The notes: generated by a model from the sequence alone, not told the origin. A DNA stretch of 64,000 nt from Euglena gracilis (GCA_039621445.1 CP154956.1:30572667-30636666); one strand, 5' to 3'. Positions 1 through 12,266 are shown, numbered from the stretch's first letter. A program made the numbers and translations.

Positions 1-525
1 CTCATGAAGTTTTGCATTTCTGGAACCAGATGATCCAGAAAAATCGATTTTTTTTGTAGTTTATCCTCAGGTTGTGATTTTTACCCACATTTTCAGGGCA
101 AAAAATTCAGGTTGTCGCCCAAAAAATAAAGGGTATTTACTCGGTCAGTGAAGTCAGACCCTGAGGAGGGGGGTATTACTGGGGATATGGGGGGAGGGTT
201 TTGGGAGTTGGGGTCAAGGGGGTTGCGTTTTTTTGGGAGGGGGGGGGTTAATAGGGGCAGCAAGCGGTGCATGGCCAAATTTTTATTATTACTTTCAGAA
301 ATGAATGTGAATTTTGTACTGTTTTTTGGGGTCAAGAAAGCGAGCTTTCAATGAATGGAAAAATTGTTGGAAAAGGTCAATCCAATTGTTTTCAGGTTAT
401 TTTTTGGGGGGGTCAAATATCTTTGTGACCCAATGGCAATGCCGTCTTGCTGCTTGTTTGCGGAGGAGCCAAACCCACAACCTCCCCCCCCGCCAAATAA
501 AAGACCCCAATATAAAGCCCCCCAG

Positions 526-526
<1 letters not shown>

Positions 527-564
<38 letters not shown>

Positions 565-570
565 ATAACC
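527..570. repeat. TA dinucleotide run
   Basis: Alternating TA, broken once by TT. It expanded in A1 and A3 (34320-34365) from a short AGATATATAACC seen in A2 (8889) and A4 (41807). Confidence 0.85.
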
Positions 571-753
571 CCACCTAGGGGATTTGGTTTCGCTGCCCAA
601 ATATAACGCCCTCCCCCTGATGTGGAAACCATAATTAATATCCCTCGGAGGCCTTCCACACCACGCGTTTGCCGGGGTCATCTCCGTTGAGGGAGAAAAC
701 AAAAGCAAACTTTGGGCACAACATCAGAGAATTGTGGAAAATGATGCCATATA

Positions 754-870
754 TTTCCTAAATAACCCCCCCCCCCAATATAAACATAAGCCCCCCTCAG
801 CTTTACATTTGGACCGCATTTCAAGGCACTCAGGGGGGGCTTTATATTATATCTGGGGGGGGGAATCAAA
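754..870. repeat. C-run/G-run hairpin module in unit A1
   Basis: AATAACC plus a C-run and CCCAATATAAA on the left face CTTTATATTATATCT plus a G-run on the right, so the segment can fold on itself. The same module is at 9085-9200, 34552-34665 and 41993-42105. An inverted, diverged relative lies in a gene intron at 27945-28290. Confidence 0.6.
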
Positions 871-1988
871 CTTTTTTTTGGGTGGCCTCCAAAACCTTCG
901 GCGGCCTTCAATTGGCAAATGCCAAATTATTTATGCCAAATTTATGCCAAATATTCAAATATTTATTTCGTTCTGTACCTCCTATTTTCCGAAAAATGTG
1001 CAATTATTATCAAAAGTGGATCATTTATGGTGAAAAAAAAATGTTTTATCCACACAAAATGTTTCCACCGTCATTGGGGTTATTTGGCAAGGGACAGGGT
1101 CAGTGTTGAGGTTCAACCTTTTTTTTTGTTTTGTGCCAGGATTAAATCGGGACTGTTGGGCCCAATTTGAGCCGAAAATGGGCCTAAGTCAGGGGCAGTT
1201 TGGCATAGCCAAGCTGGACGAAAGGTTTTTGGTTCAAGACGCCTAGAACCTTGGAAAAGGTTTCGAAAGGCTGAAAACGGTGTTGTTGAGTTTTTTTTTT
1301 GTCAAAGTCGGGGTACAGGGAGGGGGTTATTATTTAGGTGGGTCGCTGAGCTTTTATCCCTTTATGAGTAAGAGCTAAGCTTCCCTTTGCGAAACCCCCC
1401 CTCGAAACCCCCCCCCCATCCCCTCGGGCTACCACCTCGAGAACCGGCGGATTATCACCATGATCCCGGCCCGGTTCCCGAATTTTTTTTTCCAGTCGCG
1501 AGCGACTGGATTTCTAGTTTTCCGAATCATCCTGGGTTGACCCCAACTCCCCCGCCAGGCCCGAGTTATTCACGCACGAAGGGGTCCAAACTGTTTGACC
1601 CCCCCCCCCTTTGGACTCTGCCATTTCGGGCCAAAAAAATCAAAAGTTCAAAATTTCTCGAAAATATGCAAAAATCAAAGGAAATGTCGGGGACCTAAGT
1701 TGAAGCCCTTGGAATCCCACATGTCATTTTGATTTCCCCGCCCCTTGACCTCCTGGTCTGCTGGTGATACACTTTTCTTTCGTGTCGCCGACGATCCTAG
1801 CCACTTTATGATACGGCCTGATGATTTTTTTTTTGGTCAATTTGGGACATTTTTGTACACTTTTTTCCACTGTCAGACTTAGTCGTTTTCGGACAAAAAA
1901 GTCGAAAAAAAATCAAAATAAAATGGAAAAAATATATCGGCCCAAATCATGTTTTTTGGCCTCCCGGCCCGGAAAAATGTTTTTTTGA

Positions 1989-3230
1989 GCCGAAGCGAGT
2001 GTTTTTTTTTCGACCCCCCGCCCCCCCCCCCCCCCCCCCCCGCCCCCCCCCGCCCCCCCCCCCCCCGTCCCCCCCCCCAAAAGTTTTTTGGCCCCCCCCG
2101 AGTGTTTGAGCCCCCCCATTGTTTTTTACGCCCCCCCCCCCCCCCCCCCCCCCCCCCGCCCCCCGTTTTGGGCCCGAATCCTATAGACTTTGGGTAATTT
2201 TCGGGTCAAAAAAGTCGAAAAAATCGAATTTTTTTTTTGCCTAAAACCATGTTTTTTGGCCTCCCGGACCCAAAAAAAAGTGTTTTTGAGCCGAAAATTT
2301 TTCTTTCCCGACATGAGCGTTAATCTTTTCTTTTTTTTTTTTTTTTTTTTTTGTCTCTCCGTTGACCCCCCCCCCCCCCCCCGTCAGATGCATGTCCCCT
2401 TTAATCTATTTGGACTTTACTTATTTTTTTCTTTCGAAGTCTCTCGGAAAACCCCTCCACAGGCCCTTTTTTTTTTTTTTTTTTCTATTTTTTTCTATTT
2501 TTTTTTTCTTTTTTTTTTTTTTTTTTTTGGTTTTTTTTTGGTTCTTCATTACGGTGTTTTTTTCTTTTTTTTTTCTGTTTTTCTCTTTTTTTTCAGAGCT
2601 TTTTTCTTCTCGTTTTTTTTTTTTTCTTTGTGTCTTCTTGCAGTTCCGGAACTTTTTTTTCCTTTTTTTTGTTTTTCCGAAATGAATACTTCCCCGCCCG
2701 CGCCCCTGGGGGGCCTTTTGTTCTTCCACCTCCCCGTACAGGGGGGAGTTGCATTTTTTGTTTCCATTTTTTGGGCTCTTAGGATCTGTTTTCGGGCCAA
2801 ATAGTGCTCCCAATTCAGGCCCTAATCCTCTCGAGGCCCCCTTTTTTTTTTTTTGCTTTTTTTGTTTTTTTTTTTTTTTGTTTGGTGCCGTGCCCCTCGT
2901 ACCCTTTTTCCAGACACCTCGGGGGTTTTTTAGTTATCCCCCCCATCTTGATCGCCCCCGCTCGCTCTTAACTCCTGCCCCCCGTCCCCCCCTCCTTTGT
3001 TTTTCGGCCAAAAGGGGGTGGCCACTGTGCCTATGGATTGTCAGGCTCATTTTCCGGTTGTCAAAGGTCTAAATCCTTTCCCCCAAACATCTTTTTTTTG
3101 CTGTGCCTCCCCCCCCCCCGTGTTTTTGAGCCTCAATGAGCGTAATACACCCCCCCATGCCCCCGTCCCCCCCCCCCCCTTTGGGCTTATCTTGTGCCTT
3201 TAGGTCTGCTTAACATGGATTCAGAATTCC
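1989..3230. repeat. Expanded poly-C and poly-T region peculiar to A1
   Basis: C-runs at 2019-2065 and 2130-2157 are followed by many T-runs from 2325 to 3115. The stretch includes a second, degraded version (2386-2465) of the sequence that reappears intact at 3316-3425. A2, A3 and A4 lack about 0.8 kb of this. It is either a genuine expansion or a stretch of poor consensus. The apparent Phe- and Lys-rich open frames here are homopolymer translations. Confidence 0.6.
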
Positions 3231-3892
3231 GTACGTGAAGTCAACCGTAAATTGAAACAGAGTTTTGTAATTATAAATTGCGCGAGTTTTGCAATATTTC
3301 TTTTCGGCCTTCAATCAGATGCATGTCCCCTTAAGAGCTCAGCACTATTCAAAACCTGGTTATTATTTTGGCAAAATTTTCGAAGTCAAAAATCGACCCC
3401 GAAAACCCCTCCACAGGCTCCAATGGTCAATTTTTTTTGATTTTTTTGGCATTTTTTTGGGCATTTTTTTTCTTTGGAAAATGGGTGCTGTTTTTTGCAT
3501 ATATTCTTCACAAATATTATCTGTTATTTATTTATTTTTTTTTTGCAGCATTTCTGCTAATTTTTGACTCTTTTTTTTCTTTTCTTTTTTTTTTTTTTTT
3601 TTCTCAACAATGCCGGGGGTATTTGTGGCCGAAGTCCTCGTCAGGGGGGGGGTTATTATTTGGGGGGTTTACTATTGGGGGTTTCAAATACTTCCAAAAG
3701 GAACAAACTTTTTTTGGTAAAAGTGCCAAAAAACTATGGCAATTATCCCGGAAACTGTGAGCGCTAGGTGCAACTACTGCCCCCCCCCCCCATGGGGGGC
3801 CCAGTATTTAAACAAGGGGGGAGGTCCACCTCCTTAAATGCAAGCTGATGGGGGTTTTGACGGCACTTTTTTGGGACTCTTATTCTTAGGAG

Positions 3893-4016
3893 CAGGGTTC
3901 GGGTTAGGCCAAATTTAGGGAGTTAATTCAAAATTGGGCCTGAATTCAGGTTTAAATTAGGCCTCATTTTAGCCCCAATTCAGGCCAAACGGCCTAAATC
4001 CTAACCCCGAACCTTT
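3893..4016. repeat. Inverted repeat in unit A1
   Basis: GGTTCGGGTTAGG on the left faces CCTAACCCCGAACC on the right across about 100 bp that itself holds facing copies of a GGGCCTGAATT-like sequence. It is conserved in all four A units, beginning near 11366, 36808 and 44286. Confidence 0.6.
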
Positions 4017-4989
4017 TGCTTTCAATTAACCCAAACTCTGACCGTAGAGCAAGAGCAGGCCTGCTACTCGTACTACACATTTGTCCAGGACACCTCCGGT
4101 GGGGAAAATGCAGGTGAACGGGTCCATCTTCTCCACCAGTCCATCTTCTGAAACGCAGGGGGCTCATTTAACTACTGGCCCCCCCCCCCCCCCGGGCCAG
4201 TTGTTTAAGGCTGCCCCCCAAAAAATGCAAAATTATGCACACGTGCCCCTCCCCAGGGGGGATCAGATCCGGGTGCCTTGGAGTGCCTGCTCAGGCAGGA
4301 TGTAATTCCGGCGCTGTGGGGACACACACTCACTTTGTGTGGTTGGTGATTCCCGTGGGTGGGTATACACCCTTGCGCCTCAGTGCTGCTCTTGCCTCCT
4401 GCCCTCTTCCCACTTTTCTGTGTGGGGGATGCATGGCGCGGGCACAACGCCACGACTTGAAAGGTCCCCCCCCAGGTGGGGTCGGCAACGCCTTAAAATT
4501 CGGCCTGAACCCCAGCGTTGAGCGGAAATTATATGTATATATTTTTATGTTGCCTCATATTTTTTTGTTTGTTTTTGTTTTTGGCTTTCCTTTTCATTTT
4601 TTTGCATTGTTTTTTGATTTCTTTTTTCCACCCCAGATTTGAAGCATTAGTTGCATATTTGATGTTGCTCTTTTTCCTCTAAAAAGCTCAGCACTGCACT
4701 TGCACCAAATTTTGTGCTGCGCAATGCCCCCTACCAGGGTTTAATGTAAGGCAGTGAAGGTCCGGTGCAAATCGCCAGGCCGAAAATTATTATTATTATT
4801 TTATTATTATACGCTTATTATTTCTATTCGGGGGTGGTTCACCCCAGTAGGTATAGGTACGCTGTTCCACCAGGGTTCGGGACCTAGTGCATTGAGAGTG
4901 GCCAGACCCCAAACGGGGGGGTAGGTGTCGGAGTTTCGGTCCGACCGACCCGGTAGGAGCCGCCACGGGCCAAAAATAGGGGACTCCTA

Positions 4990-4991
4990 AG

Positions 4992-5027
<36 letters not shown>

Positions 5028-5030
5028 AAA
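4990..5030. repeat. CTA trinucleotide microsatellite
   Basis: About a dozen CTA units inside the satellite-bearing element, repeated in A3 at 37908-37946. Confidence 0.85.
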
Positions 5031-5232
5031 TAATAATAAAGAGTTTTCCCGGGATATGACAGTCGGTCGACCCGATCTGATGTAAAAGTCTCCAAAGGAC
5101 AGGGGGTCCCCCCGTTGTATGGCATGGGTCCCGGGTCGCGACTGCACACGTAGGTGGGTGCAACTGGGGGTCGGACCCCAAATTTGTCGACTTGAGCGTT
5201 TTCGGGGGCCTGCAGCCCATGTGTAAAGGGTC

Positions 5233-7540
5233 CCAAAATCGATTTTTTGAAAATTACCCAAAACGGATGGGGAACTGCACGGACCCACCCGGGGACCCAA
5301 ACCAACCATGGGGGACCCCCAAGTGGCCTGTATACACCCCACATACCCCCGGCCCCTCCGGACCGATCTGGGGCCCGTACGGGGGTGGCAAAAAGGGGTT
5401 CCCACAGGACTTAGCCGTTTTTTAGCCTTGCGGGGGGCCAAAAAATCGATTTTTTGAAAATTACCCAAAACGGATGGGGAACTGCACGGACCCGGGGACC
5501 CAAACCAACCATGGGGGACCCCCAAGTGGCCTGTATACACCCCACATACCCCCGGCCCCTCCGGACCGTTCTGGGGCCCGTACGGGGGTGGCAAAAAGGG
5601 GTTCCCACAGGACTTAGCCGTTTTTTTGCCTTGCGGGGGGCCAAAAAATCGATTTTTTGAAAATTACCCAAAACGGATGGGGAACTACACGGACCCACCC
5701 GGGGACCCAAACCAACCATGGGGGACCCCCAAGTGGCCTGTATACACCCCACATACCCCCGGCCCCTCCGGACCGTTCTGGGGCCCGTACGGGGGTGGCA
5801 AAAAGGGTTTCCCACAGGACTTAGCCGTTTTTCAGCCTTGCGGGGGCCAAAAAATCGGTTTTTTGAAAATTACCCAAAACGGATGGGGAACTGCACGGAC
5901 CCACCCGGGGACCCAAACCAACCATGGGGGACCCCCAAGTGGCCTGTATACACCCCACATACCCCCGGCCCCTCCGGACCGTTCTGGGGCCCGTACGGGG
6001 GTGGCAAAAAGGGTTTCCCACAGGACTTAGCCGTTTTTCAGCCTTGCGGGGGCCAAAAAATCGGTTTTTTGAAAATTACCCAAAACGGATGGGGAACTGC
6101 ACGGACCCACCCGGGGACCCAAACCAACCATGGGGGACCCCCAAGTGGCCTGTATACACCCCACATACCCCCGGCCCCTCCGGACCGTTCTGGGGCCCGT
6201 ACGGGGGTGGCAAAAAGGGGTTCCCACAGGACTTAGCCGTTTTTTTAGCCTTGCGGGGGCCAAAAAATCGATTTTTTGAAAATTACCCAAAACGGATGGG
6301 GAACTACACGGACCCACCCGGGGACCCAAACCAACCATGGGGGACCCCCAAGTGGCCTGTATACACCCCACATACCCCCGGCCCCTCCGGACCGTTCTGG
6401 GGCCCGTACGGGGGTGGCAAAGAGGGGTTCCCACAGGATTTGGCCGTTTTTCAGCCTTGCCGGGGCCAAAAAATCGATTTTTTGAAAATTACCCAAAGCG
6501 GATGGGGAACTGCACGGACCCACCCGGGGACCCAAACCAACCATGGGGGACCCCCAAGTGGCCTGTATACACCCCACATACCCCCGGCCCCTCCGGACCG
6601 TTTTGGGGCCCGTACGGGGGTGGCAAAAAAGGGGTTCCCACAGGATTTGGCCGTTTTTCAGCCTTGCCGGGGCCAAAAAATCGATTTTTTGAAAATTACC
6701 CAAAACGGATGGGGAACTACACGGACCCACCCGGGGACCCAAACCAACCATGGGTGACCCCCAAGTGGCCTGTATACACCCCACATACCCCCGGCCCCTC
6801 CGGACCGTTTTGGGGCGCGTACGGGGGTGGCAAAAAGGGGTTCCCACAGGATTTGGCCGTTTTTCAGCCTTGCCGGGGCCAAAAAATCGATTTTTTGAAA
6901 ATTACCCAAAACGGATGGGGAACTGCACGGACCCACCCGGGGACCCAAACCAACCATGGGGGACCCCCAAGTGGCCTGTATACACCCCACATACCCCCGG
7001 CCCCTCCGGACCGTTCTGGTTCTGGGGCCCGTACGGGGGTGGCAAAAAGGGGTTCCCACAGGACTTAGCCGTTTTTTAGCCTTGCGGGGGCCAAAAAATC
7101 GATTTTTTGAAAATTACCCAAAACGGATGGGGAACTGCACGGACCCACCCGGGGACCCAAACCAACCATGGGGGACCCCCAAGTGGCCTGTATACACCCC
7201 ACATACCCCCGGCCCCTCCGGACCGTTCTGGGGCCCGTACGGGGGTGGCAAAAAGGGGTTCCCACAGGACTTAGCCGTTTTTCAGCCTTGCGGGGGCCAA
7301 AAAATCGATTTTTTGAAAATTACCCAAAACGGATGGGGAACTGCACGGACCCACCCGGGGACCCAAACCAACCATGGGGGACCCCCAAGTGGCCTGTATA
7401 CACCCCACATACCCCCGGCCCCTCCGGACCGTTTTGGGGCGCGTACGGGGGTGGCAAAAAGGGGTTCCCACAGGATTTGGCCGTTTTTCAGCCTTGCGGG
7501 GGCCAAAAAAATCGATTTTATGAGAATTACCCAAAACGGA
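5233..7540. repeat. 206-bp satellite array, about 11 units plus a partial unit
   Basis: Units start near 5240, 5446, 5650, 5852, 6060, 6267, 6473, 6680, 6887, 7098 and 7305. The last, partial unit near 7510 runs into flanking DNA. Each unit holds an AT palindrome centred on ATCGAT, then CCAACCATGG, GTATACACC and GCCCGTACGGGGG. Some units vary in length because of short insertions (for example GTTCTG at 7018). Because 206 is not a multiple of 3, long open frames across the array are a by-product of the repeat. They should not be taken as genes. Confidence 0.9.
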
Positions 7541-7658
7541 TGGGTCAGCCAAGAAGGACCCTGGGGTACAACATCTCCTGGACGGCCCTCGAATAGAAAT
7601 AATAAGCGTACCCCTTCATTTCTGTTTTAACAGAAATATTGACTGCCGTATGGCACAC

Positions 7659-7661
<3 letters not shown>

Positions 7662-7706
<45 letters not shown>

Positions 7707-7728
7707 TGTTATTATTTTATTATTACCA
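7662..7728. repeat. TTA microsatellite, right part
   Basis: TTA units right of the satellite-bearing element. The left part is at 4789-4809. Together they correspond to the unbroken run of A2. Confidence 0.85.
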
Positions 7729-8008
7729 TATGAAATGCCCCCAAAGGTTGGTCTGGACTTTCCTGTGGGGGAGAAAACTTTTTTAGATCCGCAGTTCTCA
7801 TGGTGCTCATTTTAAAATTGACGCGGCGCATGCAGCACAAAACAATTAAGTGCCCAATAAATTGAAGCAGCAGAAACAAAAAATATATAATTAAAATACA
7901 AAACATACAAATGAATAATAACAGAAAAATGGGAAAATAATGTTTAATCATGAACATTTATTTAAAAATAGATACATCAAAAACTGCCTCCTACTAGGGT
8001 TAAAGAGG

Positions 8009-8114
8009 GTCCCAGGTGTGTCATTTTAGGTCCCTCGTCATTTCCTTTGATTCCCTGTCATTTCAACACGTGAAATGTCGACACAATATAACAAATAATA
8101 TACAAATTATACAG
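8009..8114. repeat. Boundary repeat X (A1/A2)
   Basis: A block of about 105 bp starting GTCCCAGGTGTGTCATTTTA and ending AAATTATACAG occurs at every A-unit junction. Here it is followed by GGTCAACC and the body of A2. It contains an imperfect inverted repeat, CATTTCA-acacg-TGAAATG. Confidence 0.75.
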
Positions 8115-10139
8115 GGTCAACCCCCCCCTGGCCGGGCCCAAAGAATTTTTGCCCAAATTCAACCGAAACTTGTCTTCCCTGGTGCTTTGCATTGGAATTT
8201 TTATGTTTTTATCATAGTTTTTTTTTTTTTAACAATTTCCACATCTGAACTCGATCCTTGCCACTTTTTTTGAATTTTTTTTGAAAATTTTCGAAGATCC
8301 TTCAAAGTCCTACAGGACCCAAAATCGTCCCAAAACCCCTCTTTTGGGGTCTTTTGTTGTGCTTTCTCATGAAGTTTTGCATTTCTGGAACCAGATGATC
8401 CAGAAAAATCGATTTTTTTTGTAGTTTATCCTCAGGTTGTGATTTTTACCCACATTTTCAGGGCAAAAAATTCAGGTTGTCGCCCAAAAAATAAAGGGTA
8501 TTTACTCGGTCAGTGAAGTCAGACCCTGAGGAGGGGGGTATTACTGGGGATTTGGGGGGAGGGATTTGGCAGATGGGGTCCAGGGAGGTGCGTTGTTTTG
8601 AGAGGGGGGGGGTTAATAGGGGCAGCATGCGGTGCATGGCCAAATTTTTATTATTACTTTCAGAAATGAATGTGAATTTTGTAGTGTTTTTTGGGGTCAA
8701 GAAAGCGAGCTTTCAATGAATGGAAAAATTGTTGGAAAAGGTCAATCCAATTGTTTTCAGGTTATTTTTTGGGGGGTCAAATATCTTTGTGACCCAATGG
8801 CAATGCCGTGTTGCTGCTGTGTTGGGGGGGGGCAAACCCACAACCTCCCCCCCCCCGCCAAATAAAAGACCCCAATATAAAGCCCCCCAGATATATAACC
8901 CCACCTAGGGGATTTGGTTTCGCTGCCCAAATATAACGCCCTCCCCCTGATGTGGAAACCATAATTAATATCCCTCGGAGGCCTTCCACACCACGCGTTT
9001 GCTGGGGTCATCTCCGTTGAGGGAGAAAACAAAAGCAAACTTTGGGCACAACATCAGAGAATTGTGAAAAATGATGCCATATATTTCCTAAATAACCCCC
9101 CCCCCCAATATAAACATAAGCCCCCCTCAGCTTTACATTTGGACCGCATTTCAAGGCACTCAGGGGGGGCTTTATATTATATCTGGGGGGAAATCAAACT
9201 TTTTTTGGGTGGCCTCCAAAACCTTCGGTGGCTTTCAATTGGCAAATGCCAAATTATTTATGCCAAATTTATGCCAAATATTCAGATATTTATTTCGTTC
9301 TGTACCTCTTATTTTCCAAAAAATGTGCAATTATTATCAAAAGTGGATCATTTATGGTGAAAAAATGTTTTTATCCACACAAAATGGTTCCACCATCATT
9401 TGGGTTATTTGGCAAGGGACAGGGTCAGGGTTGAGGCTCACCTTTTTTTTGTGTTTTGTCCTAGGGTTAAGTCGGGACTGTTGGGCCCAATTTGAGCCGA
9501 AAATAGGCCTAAGTCAGTGGCAGTTTGGCATAGCCAAGCTGGACGAAAGATTTTTGGTTCAAGGCGCCTAGAACCTTGGAAAAGGTTTCGAAAGGCTGAA
9601 AACGGTGTTGTTGAGGGTTTTTTTTGTCGAAGTCGGGGTCCAGGGAGGGGGTTATTATTTAGGGGGGGTCGCTGAGCTTTTATCTTTATGGGTAAGAGCG
9701 AAGCTTACCCCTGGCGAAACCCCCCTCGAACCCCCTCCCCCCCCCATCCCCTCGGGCCACCTCAAGAACCGGCGGATTATCACCATGATCCCGGCCCGGT
9801 TCCCAATTTTTTTTTTCAGTCGCGAGCGACTGGATTTCTAGTTTCCGAATCATCCTGGGTTGACCCCAACTCCCCGCCAGGCGCGAATTATTCGCGCGCG
9901 AAGGGGTCCAAATTGGGTGGGATTTACCCACCCCCCTGGATGAGCCCCCCCCTTTGGACTCTGCCATTTCGGGCCAAAAAAAAATCAAAAAGTTCAAAAT
10001 TTCTCGAAAATGGTGCAAAATCAAAGGAAATGTCGGCAGACCTAAGTTGAAGCCCTTGGAATGCCCCATCTATTGGTATTTTGATTTCCCACAACTCCCC
10101 GCCTAGCCTGAGATACGGCCGTTTTTTGGTCAATTTGGG

Positions 10140-10690
10140 ACATTTTGCACACTTTTTCCACTGTCAGGCTTAGCCGTTTTCGGACAAAAAAGTCGAAAAA
10201 AAAATCAAAAAAAAGTGAAAAAAATCTATCGGCCCAAAATCATATTTTTTGGCCTCCCGGCCCGGAAAAGTGTTTTTGAGCCGAAAACGAGTGTTTTTCG
10301 CCCCCCCGCCCCCCCCCCCCCCGTTTTGGGCCCGAAAGCAATGGACTTTGGGTCAACTTGGGGTCAAAAAAGTCGAAAAAATCGAAAAGGTTTTTTTTTT
10401 GTCCAAAACGATGTTTTTTTGGCCTCCCAGACCCCGAAAAAGTGTTTTTTTGAGCCGAAAATGAGTGTTTTTTGACCCCCCCCCCGGCCCCCCGTTTTGG
10501 GCCCGAATCCTGGGTCATTTTCGGGTCAAAAAGTCGAAAAAAAAATCGAATTTTTTTGCCCAAAACCATGTTCTTTTGGCTCCCGGACCCAAAAAAAAAG
10601 TGTTTTTGAGGCGAAAAATGGGGTTTTTTTTTTTGACCCCCCGACCCCCCGTTTTGGGCCCTAATCTTAATGGCCTTTGGGTCATTAACA
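10140..10690. repeat. Degenerate tandem repeat, about three units of ~160 bp
   Basis: The units repeat the order CATGTTTTTTGGCC, GTGTTTTTGAGCCGAAAA, a C-run, CGTTTTGGGCCCGAA, GGGTCA, then GTCGAAAAA. Equivalent tracts are at 1890-2310 (disrupted), 35600-36120 and 43050-43600. Each unit alternates purine and pyrimidine runs and contains GGGCCC. It is not coding. Confidence 0.6.
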
Positions 10691-12266
10691 TTAGCATTTC
10701 AGAAGTTACCGTAAAATCACTGAAAGTCACCGTAAATTGAAACAGTGTAATTTGTAAATTATAAATTACGCAAATTTTGCAATATTAGTCTTTTCGGCCT
10801 TCTATCAGATGCATGTTCCCTTAAGAGCTCAGCACTATTCAAAACCTGGTTATTATTTTGGCAAAATTTTCGAAGTCAAAAATCGACCCGAAAACCCCTC
10901 CACAGGCTCCAATGGTCATTTTTTTTTGGCATTTTTGGGCTTTTTTTTTTGGAAAATGGGTGCTGTTTTTGCATATATTCTTCACAAATCTTATCTATTT
11001 TTTTATTTTTCTGCAACATTTCTGCTAATTTTTGACTCTTTTTTCTTTTCTCTCACAACTGCCGGGGGGGGGGGGTTATTTTTTGGGTGGCCAAATTCGT
11101 TGTTAAGGGGGGGGGGGTTATTATTTGGGGGGTTTATTATTTGGGGGGGGTTTACACAAATATTTTCCAAAGGAACAATTTTTTTGGTAAAAGTGCCAAA
11201 AAAATTATGACAAGACATCCCGGAAACTGTGAGCGTTAGGTGCAACTACTGCCCCCCCCCCATGGGGGGCCCAGTATTTAAACAAGGGGGAGGTCCACCT
11301 CCTTAAATGCAAGCTGATGGGGGTTTTGACGGCACTTTTTTGGGACTCTTGTTCTTAGGAGCAGGGTTCGGGTTAGGCCAAAGTTAGGGAGTTAATTCAG
11401 AATTGGGCCTGAATTCAGGTTTAAATTAGGCCTCATTTTAGCCCCAATTCAGGCCAAATGGCCTAAATCCTAACCCTGAACCTTTTGCTTTCAATTAACC
11501 CAAACTCTGACCGTAGAGCAAGAGCAGGCCTGCTACTCGTACTACACATTTGTCCAGGACATCTCCGGTGGGGAAAAATGCAGGTGAACGGGTCCATCTT
11601 CTCCACCAGTCCATCTTCTGAAACGCAGGGGGGTCCGAACCCCACCCCCTCATTTAACTACTGGCCCCCCCCGGGGCCAGTTGTTAAAGGCTGCCCCCCC
11701 CAAATGCAAAATTATGCACACGTGCCCCTCCCCAGGGGGGATCAGATCTGGGTGCCTTGGAGTGCCTGCTCAGGCAGGATGTAATTCCGGCGCTGTGGGG
11801 ACACACACTCACCTTGTGTGTGGTTGGTGTGGTTCCCGTGGGTTGGTCTACACCCTTGCGCCCCAGTGCTGCTCTTGCCTCCTGCCCTCTTCCCACTTTT
11901 CTGTGTGGGGGATGCATGGCGCGGGCACAACGCCATGACTTGAAAGGTACCCCCCCAGGTGGGGTCAGCAACGCCTTAAAATTCGGCCTGAACCCCAGCG
12001 TTGAGCGGAAATTACATGTATATTTTATATGTTGCCTCATATTTTTTGTTTGTTTTTTTTTTTTGCTTTCCTTTTCATTTTTTTTGCATTGTTTTTTTGA
12101 TTTCTTTTTTCCACCCCAGATTTGAAGCATTAGTTGCATATTTGATGTTGCTCTTTTTCCTCTAAAAAGCTCAGCACTGCATTTGCACCAAATTTTGTGC
12201 TGCGCAATGCCCCCTACCAGGGTTTAATGTAAGGCAGTGAAGGTCCGGTGCAAATCGCAAGGCCGA

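Larger units (their letters stand above)
4810..7610. mobile_element. 2.8-kb element with 21-bp terminal inverted repeats enclosing a satellite array
   Basis: The left end (4810-4830, starting TACGCTTATTATTTC) is the exact reverse complement of the right end (7590-7610). The element lies in a TTA microsatellite that is uninterrupted in A2, so A2 serves as an approximate empty site. Inside are about 150 bp of unique sequence, a CTA microsatellite at 4990-5030, about 200 bp of unique sequence and eleven 206-bp satellite units. No transposase frame is visible, so it would be non-autonomous. About 50 bp between 7611 and the resumed microsatellite is absent from A2, so the exact insertion site and any target duplication are unclear. 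Confidence 0.65.
1..8114. repeat. Repeat unit A1 (carries the satellite-bearing element)
   Basis: This is the first of four A units. Its sequence from base 1 matches 8367 onward, 33794 onward and 41276 onward. It is about 4.5 kb without the satellite-bearing insertion at 4810-7610. No protein with a recognisable domain is visible. Open frames are short, fall in several frames and run through homopolymers. Contents in order: a hairpin region at about 755-870 with C-runs and TATAAA-like motifs, a degenerate tandem repeat with poly-C and poly-T expansions at 1890-3230, an inverted repeat at 3893-4016, a TTA microsatellite holding the inserted element, and the boundary repeat at 8009-8114. The left edge lies outside the window. 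Confidence 0.8.

Noticed and set aside
2190-2813. Phe-rich and Lys-rich open frames in A1
   Set aside because: They are direct translations of T-runs on opposite strands and are absent from A2, A3 and A4.
3893-4016. Telomere-like GGGTTAGG near the A-unit inverted repeat
   Set aside because: It occurs once per arm, not as a tandem array.
4081-4642. Open frames conserved in all four A units (MSRTPPVGKMQVNGS and overlapping frames)
   Set aside because: Several frames on both strands are open and conserved to the same degree because the DNA itself is duplicated. No domain or start context is convincing.
5924-6757. Long open frames on both strands across the satellite arrays (up to 277 codons, also 38329-39989)
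   Set aside because: They follow the 206-bp repeat through all three frames because the period is not a multiple of 3. They appear on both strands and change with each unit, so they are a by-product of the repeat.
5233-7540. CRISPR-like regular repeats
   Set aside because: Units are 206 bp and contiguous, with no unique spacers, in a eukaryotic context.
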